Counted from the stretch's first letter, positions 9,337 to 18,977 are shown. The stretch is 64,000 nt of DNA from Falsochrobactrum shanghaiense (GCF_003149535.1 NZ_QGDB01000004.1:64501-128500); one strand, 5' to 3'. Notes: generated by a model from the sequence alone, not told the origin. A program made the numbers and translations.

Positions 9337-11199
9337 ATGCACCGTTTTTCACAATCTGTTTCGTCGAGCGCCGCTCTTTTAACGCCTGCCGGAGAGACAG
9401 GCGCGGTTTTGAAGACCGATCCGGGCCTTCTGCCCGAATGGGATCTGAGCGATCTCTATCCTTCTGCCGACAGCCCCGCGCTGGCCGCGGATATGGAAAA
9501 AGCCGCAAGGGACGCAGTAGATTTTGAAGCGCGCTGGAAAGGCAGGCTCGGCGAGGAAGCGGCAAAAGCCAATGGCGGAAACCTTGCCGAAGCCATCAGG
9601 GAATATGAGGCTCTCGCTGAACTCATGGGCCGCATCGGGTCGTTTGCGGGGCTTTATTATTATGGCGATACGACCGATCCCAAACGCATGAAGCTTTTTG
9701 GCGACGTGCAGCAGAAACTGACCGATGCCAACACGCCGCTCATTTTCTTCGGCCTTGAGATCAACCGCATCAACGACACCGTTCTGGAAAAGGCAATGAC
9801 GGCCAACCCGGCCATCGGCCATTATCGGCCATGGCTGGAAGATTTGCGCATGGACAAGCCATATCAGCTTGATGACAAGCTGGAGCAGCTTTTCCACGAA
9901 AAATCCGTCACCGGATACAGCGCATGGAACCGGCTGTTCGACGAAACCATGTCCAGTCTGCGTTTTGAAATCGACGGCGAGGAACTGGCCATCGAGCCGA
10001 CGCTCAATCTATTGCAGGATGCAGACAGCGCGGTGCGCAAAAAAGCTTCCGATGCCCTTGCCAAGACCTTCGGCGCCAATCTGCGTACCTTCACGCTGAT
10101 CACCAATACGCTGGCCAAGGACAAGGAAATCTCCGACCGCTGGCGCGGCTTTGAAGACATCGCCGACAGCCGCCACCTCGCCAATCGCGTCGAACGCGAG
10201 GTGGTGGATGCGCTGGCCAAGGCCGTCGAGGATGCCTATCCGCGCCTGTCACATCGCTATTACGCATTGAAAGCCAAATGGCTCGGTCTGGACAAGCTTG
10301 AAAACTGGGATCGCAACGCGCCGCTGCCCGAAACGCCGCAGGCGCTGATTTCGTGGGATGAAGCACGCGAGACCGTGCTTTCAGCCTATGGCAATTTCGC
10401 ACCCGAAATGGCCGATATTGCAAAGCGCTTCTTCGACAGGAACTGGATCGACGCTCCGGTTCGTCCGGGCAAGGCGCCGGGCGCTTTTGCGCATCCCACC
10501 GTGCCTTCAGCCCATCCCTATGTGCTGCTCAACTATATGGGCAAGCCGCGCGACGTGATGACACTCGCCCATGAGCTGGGCCATGGCGTGCATCAGGTAT
10601 TGGCAGGCGAGCAAGGCGCGCTGATGGCCTCGACGCCATTGACGCTTGCTGAAACCGCTTCTGTGTTTGGCGAAATGCTGACCTTCCGTTCGCTGCTTGA
10701 GCGCACGAAGGACAAGCGCGAGCGCAAGGCAATGCTGGCGCAGAAGGCAGAGGACATGATCAATACGGTCGTGCGCCAGATCGCCTTCTACCAGTTTGAA
10801 CGCCGCGTCCACACCGAACGCCGCGAGGGCGAACTGACCTCGGAGCGCATCGGCGAAATCTGGATGGATGTGCAGCGCGAAAGCCTTGGCGATGCCGTGC
10901 GCCTCAACCCCGGCTACGAGACCTTCTGGACCTATATTCCGCACTTCATCCATTCGCCGTTCTATGTCTATGCCTATGCATTCGGCGATTGTCTGGTGAA
11001 CTCGCTCTATGCGGTCTACCAGAATTCGGAACAGGGCTTTCAGCAGAAATATTTCGACATGCTGAAGGCCGGCGGCACCAGACATCACAAGGAATTGCTC
11101 GCCCCCTTCGGCCTCGATGCATCGGATCCAGATTTCTGGAGCAAGGGCCTGTCGGTGATTGAAGGCATCATCGACGAACTGGAAGCCATGGAAGACTGA
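9337..11199 (+). CDS. pepF: M3 family oligoendopeptidase (PepF type)
   Basis: A 620-residue cytoplasmic zinc peptidase that degrades short peptides. The HEXXH zinc motif is HELGH at residues 412-416, with the downstream glutamate in LAETASVFGEM. The start at 9337 (MHRFSQ) has CAGGAG 6 bases upstream; a longer frame from 9244 lacks this. The size suits the PepF-like clade. Its stop is only 18 bases before the GTG start of pabB, so the three genes pepF-pabB-pabC may be one transcript. Confidence 0.92.
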   Translation: MHRFSQSVSSSAALLTPAGETGAVLKTDPGLLPEWDLSDLYPSADSPALAADMEKAARDAVDFEARWKGRLGEEAAKANGGNLAEAIREYEALAELMGRIGSFAGLYYYGDTTDPKRMKLFGDVQQKLTDANTPLIFFGLEINRINDTVLEKAMTANPAIGHYRPWLEDLRMDKPYQLDDKLEQLFHEKSVTGYSAWNRLFDETMSSLRFEIDGEELAIEPTLNLLQDADSAVRKKASDALAKTFGANLRTFTLITNTLAKDKEISDRWRGFEDIADSRHLANRVEREVVDALAKAVEDAYPRLSHRYYALKAKWLGLDKLENWDRNAPLPETPQALISWDEARETVLSAYGNFAPEMADIAKRFFDRNWIDAPVRPGKAPGAFAHPTVPSAHPYVLLNYMGKPRDVMTLAHELGHGVHQVLAGEQGALMASTPLTLAETASVFGEMLTFRSLLERTKDKRERKAMLAQKAEDMINTVVRQIAFYQFERRVHTERREGELTSERIGEIWMDVQRESLGDAVRLNPGYETFWTYIPHFIHSPFYVYAYAFGDCLVNSLYAVYQNSEQGFQQKYFDMLKAGGTRHHKELLAPFGLDASDPDFWSKGLSVIEGIIDELEAMED

Positions 11200-11217
11200 G
11201 ACTACTGTGAGACAGCC

Positions 11218-12378
11218 GTGAGCCTGCCGGGCAAAGACCAGCCGCTTATCCTGTTCCGTGATGACAAGGCGGGCCGTGAAGTGCTTTTCACGGCCCCTTC
11301 AACCATTATTCGTGCCGATAATCCGCAGGATTTCGAAGCGGCGTGGATTGCCTTGCAGCAGGCGCATGAAGCTGGAAAATGGCTGGCGGGTTTTTTGTCC
11401 TATGAGGCGGGCTATTTGCTTGAAGCCAAGCTTCAGCCGCTTTTGCCGGAAAAGCGTAAAATTCCGCTTTTGTGCTTCGGGGTTTTCGACAGCCCATCGG
11501 ATGGGAGCCTGCATCACCGCTGCGATGATGAGGCAACATTTCTGCGCAACCCTGTCGCGCAATGGTCGTTCGATGAGTACCAGACGCGGTTTTCGCGATT
11601 GCACCGGCATTTACGTGAAGGCGATTGCTATCAGGGCAATCTGACATTTCCGATCCATGCCGAATGGGGCGGCGATCCCTTGACCTTGTTCAACGCCCTC
11701 ACCAGACGCCAGCCGGTGCGCTACGCCAGTTTCTGCAATCTGGGCGGGCCGGTCGTGCTCTCGCGCTCGCCTGAACTGTTCTTTGAAGTCAATGACGAGG
11801 GCTGGATCGAAACGCACCCGATGAAAGGCACCATGCCGCGCGGGGCAACGCCGCAGGAGGACGAGCAGAACCGCGAATTCCTGATGAACGACCCCAAAAA
11901 TCAGGCCGAAAACCGCATGATCGTCGATCTGTTGCGCAATGACATATCGCTCATCAGCGAGGTCGGAACGCTCGATGTACCGGAGCTTTTCCGGGTGGAA
12001 AGCTACCCCACCGTTCATCAGATGATCAGCCGCGTGCGGGCAAAACTCAAATCCGGCCTTTCCCTGCATTCCATATTCCGCGCGCTTTTTCCCTGCGGTT
12101 CAATCACCGGCGCGCCGAAAATCAGCGCTATGGAAATCCTGCGTGCTCTGGAAAGCGGTCCGCGCGACATCTATTGCGGTTCGCTGGGCTGGATAGAACC
12201 GAACGGGCGCATGCGCTTCAACGTTGCTATCCGCACCATCTCGCTTCATGATGATAATCGTGCGATTTTCAATGTCGGAGGCGGCGTGGTTTTCGATTCC
12301 ACGGCGCGGGCGGAGTATGACGAATGTCTTCTGAAAGCACGGTTCGCGACGGGAGAAAAACCCGTAGCGAAGAACTGA
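11218..12378 (+). CDS. pabB: Aminodeoxychorismate synthase component I (PabB)
   Basis: A 386-residue chorismate-binding enzyme that aminates chorismate to 4-amino-4-deoxychorismate for folate synthesis. PMKGTMPRG contains the lysine (K203) that marks PabB rather than TrpE. DLLRNDIS, SITGAPK and the C-terminal binding segments are intact. The N-terminal domain is shorter than in long PabB forms. The start is GTG at 11218 with only weak ribosome-binding sequence. The 3' end overlaps pabC by 55 bases in another frame. The amidotransferase partner PabA is not in the window. Confidence 0.92.
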   Translation: MSLPGKDQPLILFRDDKAGREVLFTAPSTIIRADNPQDFEAAWIALQQAHEAGKWLAGFLSYEAGYLLEAKLQPLLPEKRKIPLLCFGVFDSPSDGSLHHRCDDEATFLRNPVAQWSFDEYQTRFSRLHRHLREGDCYQGNLTFPIHAEWGGDPLTLFNALTRRQPVRYASFCNLGGPVVLSRSPELFFEVNDEGWIETHPMKGTMPRGATPQEDEQNREFLMNDPKNQAENRMIVDLLRNDISLISEVGTLDVPELFRVESYPTVHQMISRVRAKLKSGLSLHSIFRALFPCGSITGAPKISAMEILRALESGPRDIYCGSLGWIEPNGRMRFNVAIRTISLHDDNRAIFNVGGGVVFDSTARAEYDECLLKARFATGEKPVAKN

Positions 12379-13016
12379 AACAGCAGCCTGATTATCAGCT
12401 TATCGAAACCATGCGCTGGGAGCCCTTTTCGGGCATATTGCGCCTTGGCCTGCATCTGGCGCGGCTTGAAAACTCGGCCCGCACGCTCGGCTTTCATTAC
12501 GATATGGACACCATCCGCCAAAGCCTTGCCGAAACTGCGACCGGTGAAGACCCGCTTCGCCTGCGTCTCACCCTTGCACCCGACGGCATCGTGGACATCA
12601 CAACCGCAAGCTACCCGCCGCTTGCGCCCGACAGCATCTGGCGGATTGCCATTGCGCGCACGCGCCTTCGCCATGATGATCGGTTGCTGCGCCACAAGAC
12701 CACGCAGCGCCAGGCCTATATTGCAGCGCGCGAGGAATATGCCATATCCGAAGTGGACGAAGTGATCCTGCTCAATGAGCGCGACGAGGTCTGCGAAGGC
12801 ACGATCACCTCGGTTTTCGTGGATATGGACCATCGCGGCTACATAACGCCCGCACTTTCCTGCGGCCTGCTCGATGGCGTGTTGCGTCGGGAGTTTCTCA
12901 ATAATAATACGGCAGCCGAAGGCATAATCACGCTAGATGATCTGCATAAGGCCCGCGATATTCTTGTCGGCAATTCGCTGCGCGGTACGATCCGCGCCCG
13001 CCTCGTGTCGCTATAG
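12324..13016 (+). CDS. pabC: Class IV aminotransferase, aminodeoxychorismate lyase-like
   Basis: A 230-residue PLP enzyme of the branched-chain aminotransferase/ADC-lyase fold. Its place directly after pabB indicates it converts 4-amino-4-deoxychorismate to p-aminobenzoate and pyruvate. The PLP lysine is K125 in RHKTTQRQ; LLNERDEVCEGTITSVF is the usual cofactor-binding strand. The ATG at 12324 lies inside pabB. No later start would keep the conserved LIETMRWEP segment, so the 55-base overlap is real and implies translational coupling. The length is short for the family, which is usual in rhizobia-like genomes. Confidence 0.88.
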   Translation: MSSESTVRDGRKTRSEELKQQPDYQLIETMRWEPFSGILRLGLHLARLENSARTLGFHYDMDTIRQSLAETATGEDPLRLRLTLAPDGIVDITTASYPPLAPDSIWRIAIARTRLRHDDRLLRHKTTQRQAYIAAREEYAISEVDEVILLNERDEVCEGTITSVFVDMDHRGYITPALSCGLLDGVLRREFLNNNTAAEGIITLDDLHKARDILVGNSLRGTIRARLVSL

Positions 13017-13124
13017 TTATATAGGCGCTAAAAGCAGAACGTTTTTTTCTGTTCATCTTTCAGTATTATTATACAGCTTCAGGCAATGCCGGTGACTGCG
13101 CTTTTGCAGCGAAAGAGAGAGAAA

Positions 13125-14570
13125 ATGGCGAAAAAGAATTGGCCCGTATATGGCGAGATTACCGGCCCTCTTATCATGATCGGATTCGGATCGATCGGGA
13201 GCGGCACCCTGCCGCTGATCGAGCGTCACTTCAAATTCGACAAAGCCCGCATGGTCGTGATCGATCCCAGCGAGAAAAATCGCAAGCTCCTCGATGAGCG
13301 CGGCATTCAATTTATACAGCAGGCGATCACAAGGGAAAACTACAAGGATGTCCTCGGGCCGCTGCTGGAAGGCGCTGAAGGACAGCCATTCGTCGTCAAT
13401 CTCTCCGTCGATACCGGCTCTCTCGATCTGATGCGTTTTTGCCGGGAGCACGACGCGCTTTATATCGATACGGTCGTAGAGCCATGGCTGGGCTTTTATT
13501 TCGACGCAACCGCCGATAATGCCGCGCGCACCAATTATGCGCTGCGCGAAACGGTGCGGGCGGAAAAGCGCAAGAACCCCAGCGGGACGACGGCTGTTTC
13601 CTGCTGCGGGGCCAATCCGGGCATGGTGTCATGGTTCGTCAAGAAGGCATTGCTGGATCTTGCGCAGGAACTTGAGCTGGATTTCGAAGAGCCTGCTCCC
13701 GATGACCGGCGCGGCTGGGCCAAGCTCATGAAGAAAGCAGGCGTCAAGGGCATCCACATTGCCGAGCGCGACACGCAGCGCGCAAAGGCCCCCAAGCCCT
13801 TCAACACATTCTGGAACACATGGTCGGTCGAAGGCTTTATCGCCGAGGGGCTGCAACCGGCGGAGCTTGGCTGGGGCAGCCATGAAAAATGGAAGCCCAA
13901 AAATGCGCGCAAGCAAAAGAAAGGCAACAAGGCGGCCATTTTCCTCGAACAGCCGGGCGGCAACACGCGCATCCGCACATGGTGTCCGACCCATGGCGCG
14001 CAATATGGCCTGCTCGTCACCCATAATGAAGCCATTTCGATTGCCGATTTCTTCACGCTGCGCAACAAGAAGGGCAAGCTGGAATACCGCCCGACCTGCA
14101 ACTATGCCTATCATCCCTGCAACGACGCCATGCTGGCGCTCGATGAAATGTTTGGCGCTGGCGGCAAGGCGCAAACCGTACAGCATGTGCTCGAAGAATC
14201 AGAAATACTCGATGGCATGGATGAACTGGGCGTCCTGCTTTATGGCCATGGCAAAAACGCCTATTGGTACGGCTCGCATCTGAGCATCGAAGAAGCTCGC
14301 AAACTCGCGCCCTATCAGAACGCCACCGGCCTGCAGGTTTCCTCCGCCGTGCTTGCGGGCATGGTCTGGGCGCTTGAAAACCCGCAAAGCGGCATCGTTG
14401 AAACCGATGAGATGGATTATCGCCGCTGCCTTGAAGTGCAGGCTCCTTATCTGGGCGGTATGGAAGGCCATTACACGGACTGGACGCCGCTTGAAGGCCG
14501 CGGCGAACTCTTTGCCGAAGACATCGATACCAATGATCCATGGCAGTTCCGCAATATTCTGGTCCGCTGA
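13125..14570 (+). CDS. hss: Homospermidine synthase
   Basis: A 481-residue NAD-dependent cytoplasmic enzyme that joins two putrescines (or putrescine and spermidine) to make sym-homospermidine, a main polyamine of many alphaproteobacteria. The N-terminal Rossmann motif IGFGSIGSG is around residues 19-26, followed by VVIDPSEKNR. The length matches bacterial Hss. I start at the ATG at 13125 (MAKKNWPVYGEI), preceded by GAGAGAG; the upstream frame from 13086 adds an unrelated 13 residues. The T-rich sequence upstream separates it from pabC, so it probably has its own promoter. Confidence 0.95.
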   Translation: MAKKNWPVYGEITGPLIMIGFGSIGSGTLPLIERHFKFDKARMVVIDPSEKNRKLLDERGIQFIQQAITRENYKDVLGPLLEGAEGQPFVVNLSVDTGSLDLMRFCREHDALYIDTVVEPWLGFYFDATADNAARTNYALRETVRAEKRKNPSGTTAVSCCGANPGMVSWFVKKALLDLAQELELDFEEPAPDDRRGWAKLMKKAGVKGIHIAERDTQRAKAPKPFNTFWNTWSVEGFIAEGLQPAELGWGSHEKWKPKNARKQKKGNKAAIFLEQPGGNTRIRTWCPTHGAQYGLLVTHNEAISIADFFTLRNKKGKLEYRPTCNYAYHPCNDAMLALDEMFGAGGKAQTVQHVLEESEILDGMDELGVLLYGHGKNAYWYGSHLSIEEARKLAPYQNATGLQVSSAVLAGMVWALENPQSGIVETDEMDYRRCLEVQAPYLGGMEGHYTDWTPLEGRGELFAEDIDTNDPWQFRNILVR

Positions 14571-14684
14571 TGGCAACCGGCAATTGCGGCAGTTTCGCAA
14601 CAGTTTTGTTATCCTCGCCAAAAGGGCTTGTTTTCGTGTAAATTTCCATACATCACATAAGAAACATTTTATGGAGACGAGCAC

Positions 14685-15068
14685 ATGAAACGCTTGCGCA
14701 TCATTGGCCCCATGGTAGTCGTGCCGCTCGTGCTGGCGGCCTGCGTTGCAACCGGCCCGGGCGGCGGCGGCAACGTCCCGGTCGTATCGCGCGCACCTTC
14801 GGGCATCGACGGAAGCTGGGTCGATGCGAACGGCATCTTGTCCTCCTTCAATAATGGCATTTTCGAAACGCGCACGACCGACACCAATGAACGGCTGGCG
14901 GAAGGCAATTACCGTTACCGCTCGCCGCAGCTCGTTGAGATCGACCTGCGGTCGATCGTGCGCGGCACCACGTCAAAAGTTAACTGCGCGCTGGTCTCTC
15001 CGTCGCAGCTTAATTGCACGACATCCGACGGCTCGCATTTCTCGCTGAATCGCCGCGCGGCAGGTTAA
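14685..15068 (+). CDS. omp10: Omp10-like outer-membrane lipoprotein
   Basis: A 127-residue lipoprotein with signal peptide and lipobox LVLAAC, lipidated cysteine C20. After a Gly-rich linker, GSWVDANGILSSFNNGIFETRT and the C-terminal VNCALVSP/LNCTTSDG strands closely follow Brucella Omp10, a small outer-membrane lipoprotein with an Inh-like beta-barrel fold. The N-terminal third differs from the Brucella protein as I remember it, so this is an orthologue in a relative or a diverged copy. GGAGACG precedes the ATG. It is upstream of hemH with an 84-base gap. Confidence 0.85.
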   Translation: MKRLRIIGPMVVVPLVLAACVATGPGGGGNVPVVSRAPSGIDGSWVDANGILSSFNNGIFETRTTDTNERLAEGNYRYRSPQLVEIDLRSIVRGTTSKVNCALVSPSQLNCTTSDGSHFSLNRRAAG

Positions 15069-15152
15069 ACCGCTACGGAAGGCCGCGCGCTCATTTGTCA
15101 GGATTGTAATTTGTCTTTTTTACTCTAGTTTCCGCCTATCAGGAGTCGGACA

Positions 15153-16205
15153 ATGAGTGAGATGGATAAAGCACAGGCTATAAACAGCGCGGTACAGAGT
15201 AATATCCCGGCGGCAAAACTGCCGAAAGTCGGCGTTCTTCTGGTCAATCTGGGAACACCGGATGGCACCAGCTATGCGCCGATGCGGCGTTATTTGTCGG
15301 AGTTTCTGTCCGATCGCCGTGTCATCGAATGGCCGCGCCTGATCTGGTATCCGATTTTGCAAGGCATCGTGCTGAGCACGCGCCCCTCGCGTTCGGGCAA
15401 GCTCTATGACCGTATCTGGAACCATGAGCAGAACGAATCGCCCCTGCGCACCTATACCCGCTCACAAGGCGAAAAGCTGGCGCAGGCGCTCAAGGACCAT
15501 CCCAATGTGGTTGTGGACTGGGCCATGCGTTACGGCCAGCCGTCAATTGAAACGGTGACTGACCGCCTTTTGCAGCAGGGCTGCGAACGGATCGTGATGT
15601 TTCCGCTCTATCCGCAATATTCCGCCACCACCACGGCAACCGTCAATGACAAGTTCTTTGAGGCGCTGATGAAAAAGCGCTTCATGCCCGCCGTGCGTAC
15701 AGTGCCGTCCTATGAGGTGGAGCCGGTCTATATCGAGGCGCTGGCACGTTCTATCGAGCGGCATCTGGCGACGCTGGATTTCAAGCCGGAAGTCATTCTG
15801 GCGTCTTATCACGGCATTCCAAAAAGCTATTCCGACAAGGGCGATCCATACCGCGCCCAATGCCTTGAGACCTCGCGCCTGCTGCGCGCGCGCCTTGGCA
15901 TGGATGACAAGCAGTTCCGCTCCACATTCCAGTCGCGCTTCGGCCCGGAAGAATGGCTGCAACCCTATACTGACGACACGGTAGAAGAACTCGCGCGGCA
16001 GGGCGTGAAATCCATGGCTGTGCTCAATCCGGGGTTCGTGGTTGATTGCCTCGAAACCGTCGATGAAATCGGCAATGAAGCAGCTGAAATATTCCATGAA
16101 CATGGCGGTGAAAATTTAAGCCATATTCCCTGTCTCAACGATGGTGAAGATGGCATGAAGGTTATCGAAACGCTGGTGCGCCGCGAATTGCAGGGATGGG
16201 TATAA
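15153..16205 (+). CDS. hemH: Ferrochelatase
   Basis: A 350-residue enzyme that inserts ferrous iron into protoporphyrin IX, the last step of haem synthesis, at the cytoplasmic face of the membrane. The N-terminal VLLVNLGTPD, the catalytic histidine H220 in SYHGIPKSY and the acidic CLETVDEIG segment near the C-terminus are all present. CAGGAG lies upstream of the ATG with good spacing. The length is typical of alphaproteobacterial HemH. Confidence 0.96.
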   Translation: MSEMDKAQAINSAVQSNIPAAKLPKVGVLLVNLGTPDGTSYAPMRRYLSEFLSDRRVIEWPRLIWYPILQGIVLSTRPSRSGKLYDRIWNHEQNESPLRTYTRSQGEKLAQALKDHPNVVVDWAMRYGQPSIETVTDRLLQQGCERIVMFPLYPQYSATTTATVNDKFFEALMKKRFMPAVRTVPSYEVEPVYIEALARSIERHLATLDFKPEVILASYHGIPKSYSDKGDPYRAQCLETSRLLRARLGMDDKQFRSTFQSRFGPEEWLQPYTDDTVEELARQGVKSMAVLNPGFVVDCLETVDEIGNEAAEIFHEHGGENLSHIPCLNDGEDGMKVIETLVRRELQGWV

Positions 16206-16316
16206 GGAAATAGGGGAGCAGGCGAAAACCGCAAAAAAACTTGCTCCCACACTCCCCTACTGCCATGCTCCCCTCTCTCCTGCTAAAGCGGTTGCCTTAC
16301 CGAAGGGACGCAATCA

Positions 16317-17306
16317 ATGACAGGTTTCGACATCACGCTACTCATTCTTGCGGCACTGGTGCTGGCGACGCTTTTCGCCGGTATCAAGACGGTGCCGCAG
16401 GGCTATAATTATACGGTCGAACGCTTTGGCCGTTATACACGCACGCTGATGCCCGGCCTCAATCTGATCGTGCCTTTTTTCGACCGCATCGGCGCACGGC
16501 TCAACATGATGGAGCAGGTGCTCGACGTGCCGACACAGGAGGTCATCACCCGCGACAATGCCATTGTCGGCGTCGATGGCGTGGCCTTCTATCAGGTGCT
16601 CAATGCAGCACAGGCCGCCTATCAGGTTTCCAATCTGCAATATGCGCTTCTCAACCTGACCATGACAAATATCCGTACCGTCATGGGATCAATGGACCTT
16701 GATGAACTGCTTTCCAACCGCGATGCGATCAATGACCGCCTGCTGCGCGTTGTCGATGAAGCCGCGCATCCATGGGGGCTCAAGATGACCCGCGTGGAGA
16801 TCAAGGACATCAACCCGCCCGAAGACATCGTCAATTCCATGGCCCGCCAGATGAAGGCGGAGCGCGACAAGCGCGCGCAGGTTCTGGAAGCCGAAGGCGA
16901 CCGCAATGCGCAGATCCTGCGCGCGGAAGGCCAGAAGCAATCACAAATTCTGGAAGCGGAAGGCAAGCTGGAAGCGGCCAAGCGCGAAGCAGAAGCCCGC
17001 GAACGACTGGCGGAAGCAGAAGCCAAGGCCACCACCATGGTTTCGGACGCGGTGGCCAATGGCAATGTGCAGGCGCTCAATTATTTCGTGGCACAGAAAT
17101 ATACCGAGGCTATCGGCAATATCGCCAGCGCGAAGAACCAGAAAGTCATCCTCATGCCGCTTGAAGCCAGTTCGCTGATCGGATCGCTTGGCGGCATCGG
17201 GGCGATTGCCCGGGAAGTGTTCGGCGATGGCGGCAAACCCGCCGATCCTGCGCCCGACACACCCCCGACGCGCCCGCGCAGCGTGCCTCCGACCAATCGC
17301 AATTGA
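16317..17306 (+). CDS. SPFH/stomatin-like membrane protein (QmcA type)
   Basis: A 329-residue protein. Residues about 6-24 form one membrane segment. An SPFH domain (about 25-190) follows with the typical TVPQGYNYTVERFGRY start. A long charged coiled coil (about 175-245, repeated EAEG/QILRAEGQ) drives oligomer formation, and a Pro-rich tail ends it. Such proteins form large membrane-associated assemblies with NfeD partners, and the next gene is an NfeD protein 13 bases away. The role is probably membrane organisation or protein quality control; the substrate is not evident. Confidence 0.92.
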   Translation: MTGFDITLLILAALVLATLFAGIKTVPQGYNYTVERFGRYTRTLMPGLNLIVPFFDRIGARLNMMEQVLDVPTQEVITRDNAIVGVDGVAFYQVLNAAQAAYQVSNLQYALLNLTMTNIRTVMGSMDLDELLSNRDAINDRLLRVVDEAAHPWGLKMTRVEIKDINPPEDIVNSMARQMKAERDKRAQVLEAEGDRNAQILRAEGQKQSQILEAEGKLEAAKREAEARERLAEAEAKATTMVSDAVANGNVQALNYFVAQKYTEAIGNIASAKNQKVILMPLEASSLIGSLGGIGAIAREVFGDGGKPADPAPDTPPTRPRSVPPTNRN

Positions 17307-17319
17307 CAGGACGCCCGGC

Positions 17320-17778
17320 ATGATCGTGGATTTCCTTTATGAGCTGGGCATCTGGAACTGGATCGTATTCGGGCTGGTTTTGCTCATGCTTGAAATTCTT
17401 GCGCCGGGCTTCTTCTTCATCTGGTTCGCGCTTGCGGCATTGGTCACAGGGGCCCTCGCCTTCCTGCTGGGCACGGCTGCGGGTTTCGGCTGGCAGTTGC
17501 AGACCGTCATATTCCTCATCCTCGCCGTCATCTTCGTGCTGGCGGGACGCCGCTTTTTCGGCGTAAAGGGCAAGCAGGACGAACCCCTGCTCAATCAGCG
17601 CGGCGAACAATTGGTAGGGCAGCGCGCGACCTTGAGCGAACCCATCGTCAATGGCCGCGGCCGCATTCGCATCAATGATACGATGTGGCGCGCCAGAGGG
17701 CCGGACCTGCCTGCGGGAACGCAAGTGCGTGTGGTATCCTTCGATCCCGTCAATATGGAAGTCGAAGTCGCGGTTTAG
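17320..17778 (+). CDS. NfeD-family membrane protein
   Basis: A 152-residue protein with two or three N-terminal helices (about 12-80) and a C-terminal OB-fold domain (QRATLSEPIVNGRGRIRINDTMW). It is the short NfeD type that pairs with stomatins; the gene lies 13 bases after the SPFH gene and they are surely cotranscribed. The frame is open upstream into the SPFH gene, but MIVDFLYELG at 17320 is the natural start, with an ACAGGA site. Its TAG stop is the first three bases of a repeat element that covers 17776-17879. Confidence 0.9.
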   Translation: MIVDFLYELGIWNWIVFGLVLLMLEILAPGFFFIWFALAALVTGALAFLLGTAAGFGWQLQTVIFLILAVIFVLAGRRFFGVKGKQDEPLLNQRGEQLVGQRATLSEPIVNGRGRIRINDTMWRARGPDLPAGTQVRVVSFDPVNMEVEVAV

Positions 17779-17880
17779 AGCATTTCCAGCAAAAGTGTGA
17801 AACGGTTTTGCGTGGGATAATGCGATAAAACAAAGGCTTGAGGCGCGGTTCCGATTCCGTGTTAACCGGAACCGCTCTAG
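17776..17880. repeat. Palindromic intergenic repeat, copy 1
   Basis: About 104 bp bounded by TAGAGC (17776-17781) and GCTCTA (17874-17879). Inside is a perfect 9-bp inverted repeat GCGGTTCCG/CGGAACCGC (17845-17853 with 17867-17875). The AGAGCATTTCCAGCAA start recurs at 21594. Size and palindromic ends resemble the Bru-RS elements of Brucella; I cannot confirm sequence identity. It sits between convergent genes. Confidence 0.75.
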
Positions 17881-17887
17881 GTAAGCT

Positions 17888-18889
17888 TCAAGCCGCGCCG
17901 ATCCGCAGCAGGTCGTGGAAATGCACCAGCCCGACAGGCTTGCCCTCCTCGACCACGATCAGCGCGCTGATGTGATGCTCTTCAAGCAGGCTCATGGCCG
18001 CGCCGACCAGCATCTGCGGCGAAATGGTCTTGGGGTTATGCGTCATCACCTCATCGACGGAGAGTTCCGCGAGATTGCGGTGCAGATTGCGCGCCAGATC
18101 GCCATCGGTGATGATGCCCGCCAGCTTGCCCTGATCGTCCACGATGCCCACGCAGCCAAAGCGCTTATGGGACTGGACTTTCATGGCCTCCGGCATGGAT
18201 GTGCCGGTTTTCACCAGCGGCACGCTATCACCGCGATGCATGATCTCGCGAATATGCGTGAGGCTCGCGCCCAGCGATCCGCCGGGATGGAACGTGCGGA
18301 AGTCCGTCGGCGTAAAGCCGCGCGCTTCCAGCAATGCGATGGCGAGAGCGTCGCCGATGGCAAGCTGCATCATCGTCGAAGTGGTGGGAGCGAGGCCGTG
18401 CGGGCAGGCTTCGGCAGAGCGCGGCAGGATCAGTGCAACGGTTGCAGCGCGCCCCAGAGCGGAACCCTCGCGCGAGGTGATTGCGATCAGCGGAATGCGA
18501 AAGCGTTGCGAATAATTGACGATCCCGCGCAATTCGGCTGTTTCACCGGACCATGACAGCGCGACGATCACATCATTGTCGCCGATCATGCCCAGATCGC
18601 CATGATTGGCCTCGGCGGCATGAACGAAGAAGGCCGACGTGCCGGTCGAAGCGAAAGTCGCGGCAAGCTTCGCCCCCACATGGCCGCTTTTGCCCAGTCC
18701 CGTCAGGATGACCCGCCCCTTTGAAGCGGCAATCACCTTCACAGCTTCCACAAAGGAAGCAGAGAGGTCGTTCTGAAGCGCTTGCTCAAGCGCCAGAAGC
18801 CCCGTGTTTTCGGTTTTGATCGTGCGCAGGGCCGAAGCAATCGCCGCTTCCGCACCTTCCGCAGTAAGGGTCTCATCGAGCTTTATCAT
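17888..18889 (-). CDS. kdsD: Arabinose-5-phosphate isomerase (KdsD/KpsF)
   Basis: A 333-residue enzyme that converts ribulose-5-phosphate to arabinose-5-phosphate, the precursor of Kdo for lipopolysaccharide. An SIS sugar-isomerase domain (about 25-200, with TGLGKSGHVGAK and SWSGETAEL) is followed by a FHPGGSLG linker and two CBS domains (about 205-330). I start at 18889 (MIKLDET); the frame is open to 18931, and neither start has a clear ribosome-binding site. The GutQ/KpsF names cover the same fold, so the exact paralogue is not certain. Confidence 0.9.
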   Translation of the reverse strand: MIKLDETLTAEGAEAAIASALRTIKTENTGLLALEQALQNDLSASFVEAVKVIAASKGRVILTGLGKSGHVGAKLAATFASTGTSAFFVHAAEANHGDLGMIGDNDVIVALSWSGETAELRGIVNYSQRFRIPLIAITSREGSALGRAATVALILPRSAEACPHGLAPTTSTMMQLAIGDALAIALLEARGFTPTDFRTFHPGGSLGASLTHIREIMHRGDSVPLVKTGTSMPEAMKVQSHKRFGCVGIVDDQGKLAGIITDGDLARNLHRNLAELSVDEVMTHNPKTISPQMLVGAAMSLLEEHHISALIVVEEGKPVGLVHFHDLLRIGAA

Positions 18890-18977
18890 GGCGCACAGGG
18901 TTAGCGCCTTCGGGCCGGGTTGTCCAAACATTTATTGCCCCGGCAAGGGCTGCGTCGAGACCTGTGGCAACCAAGAA

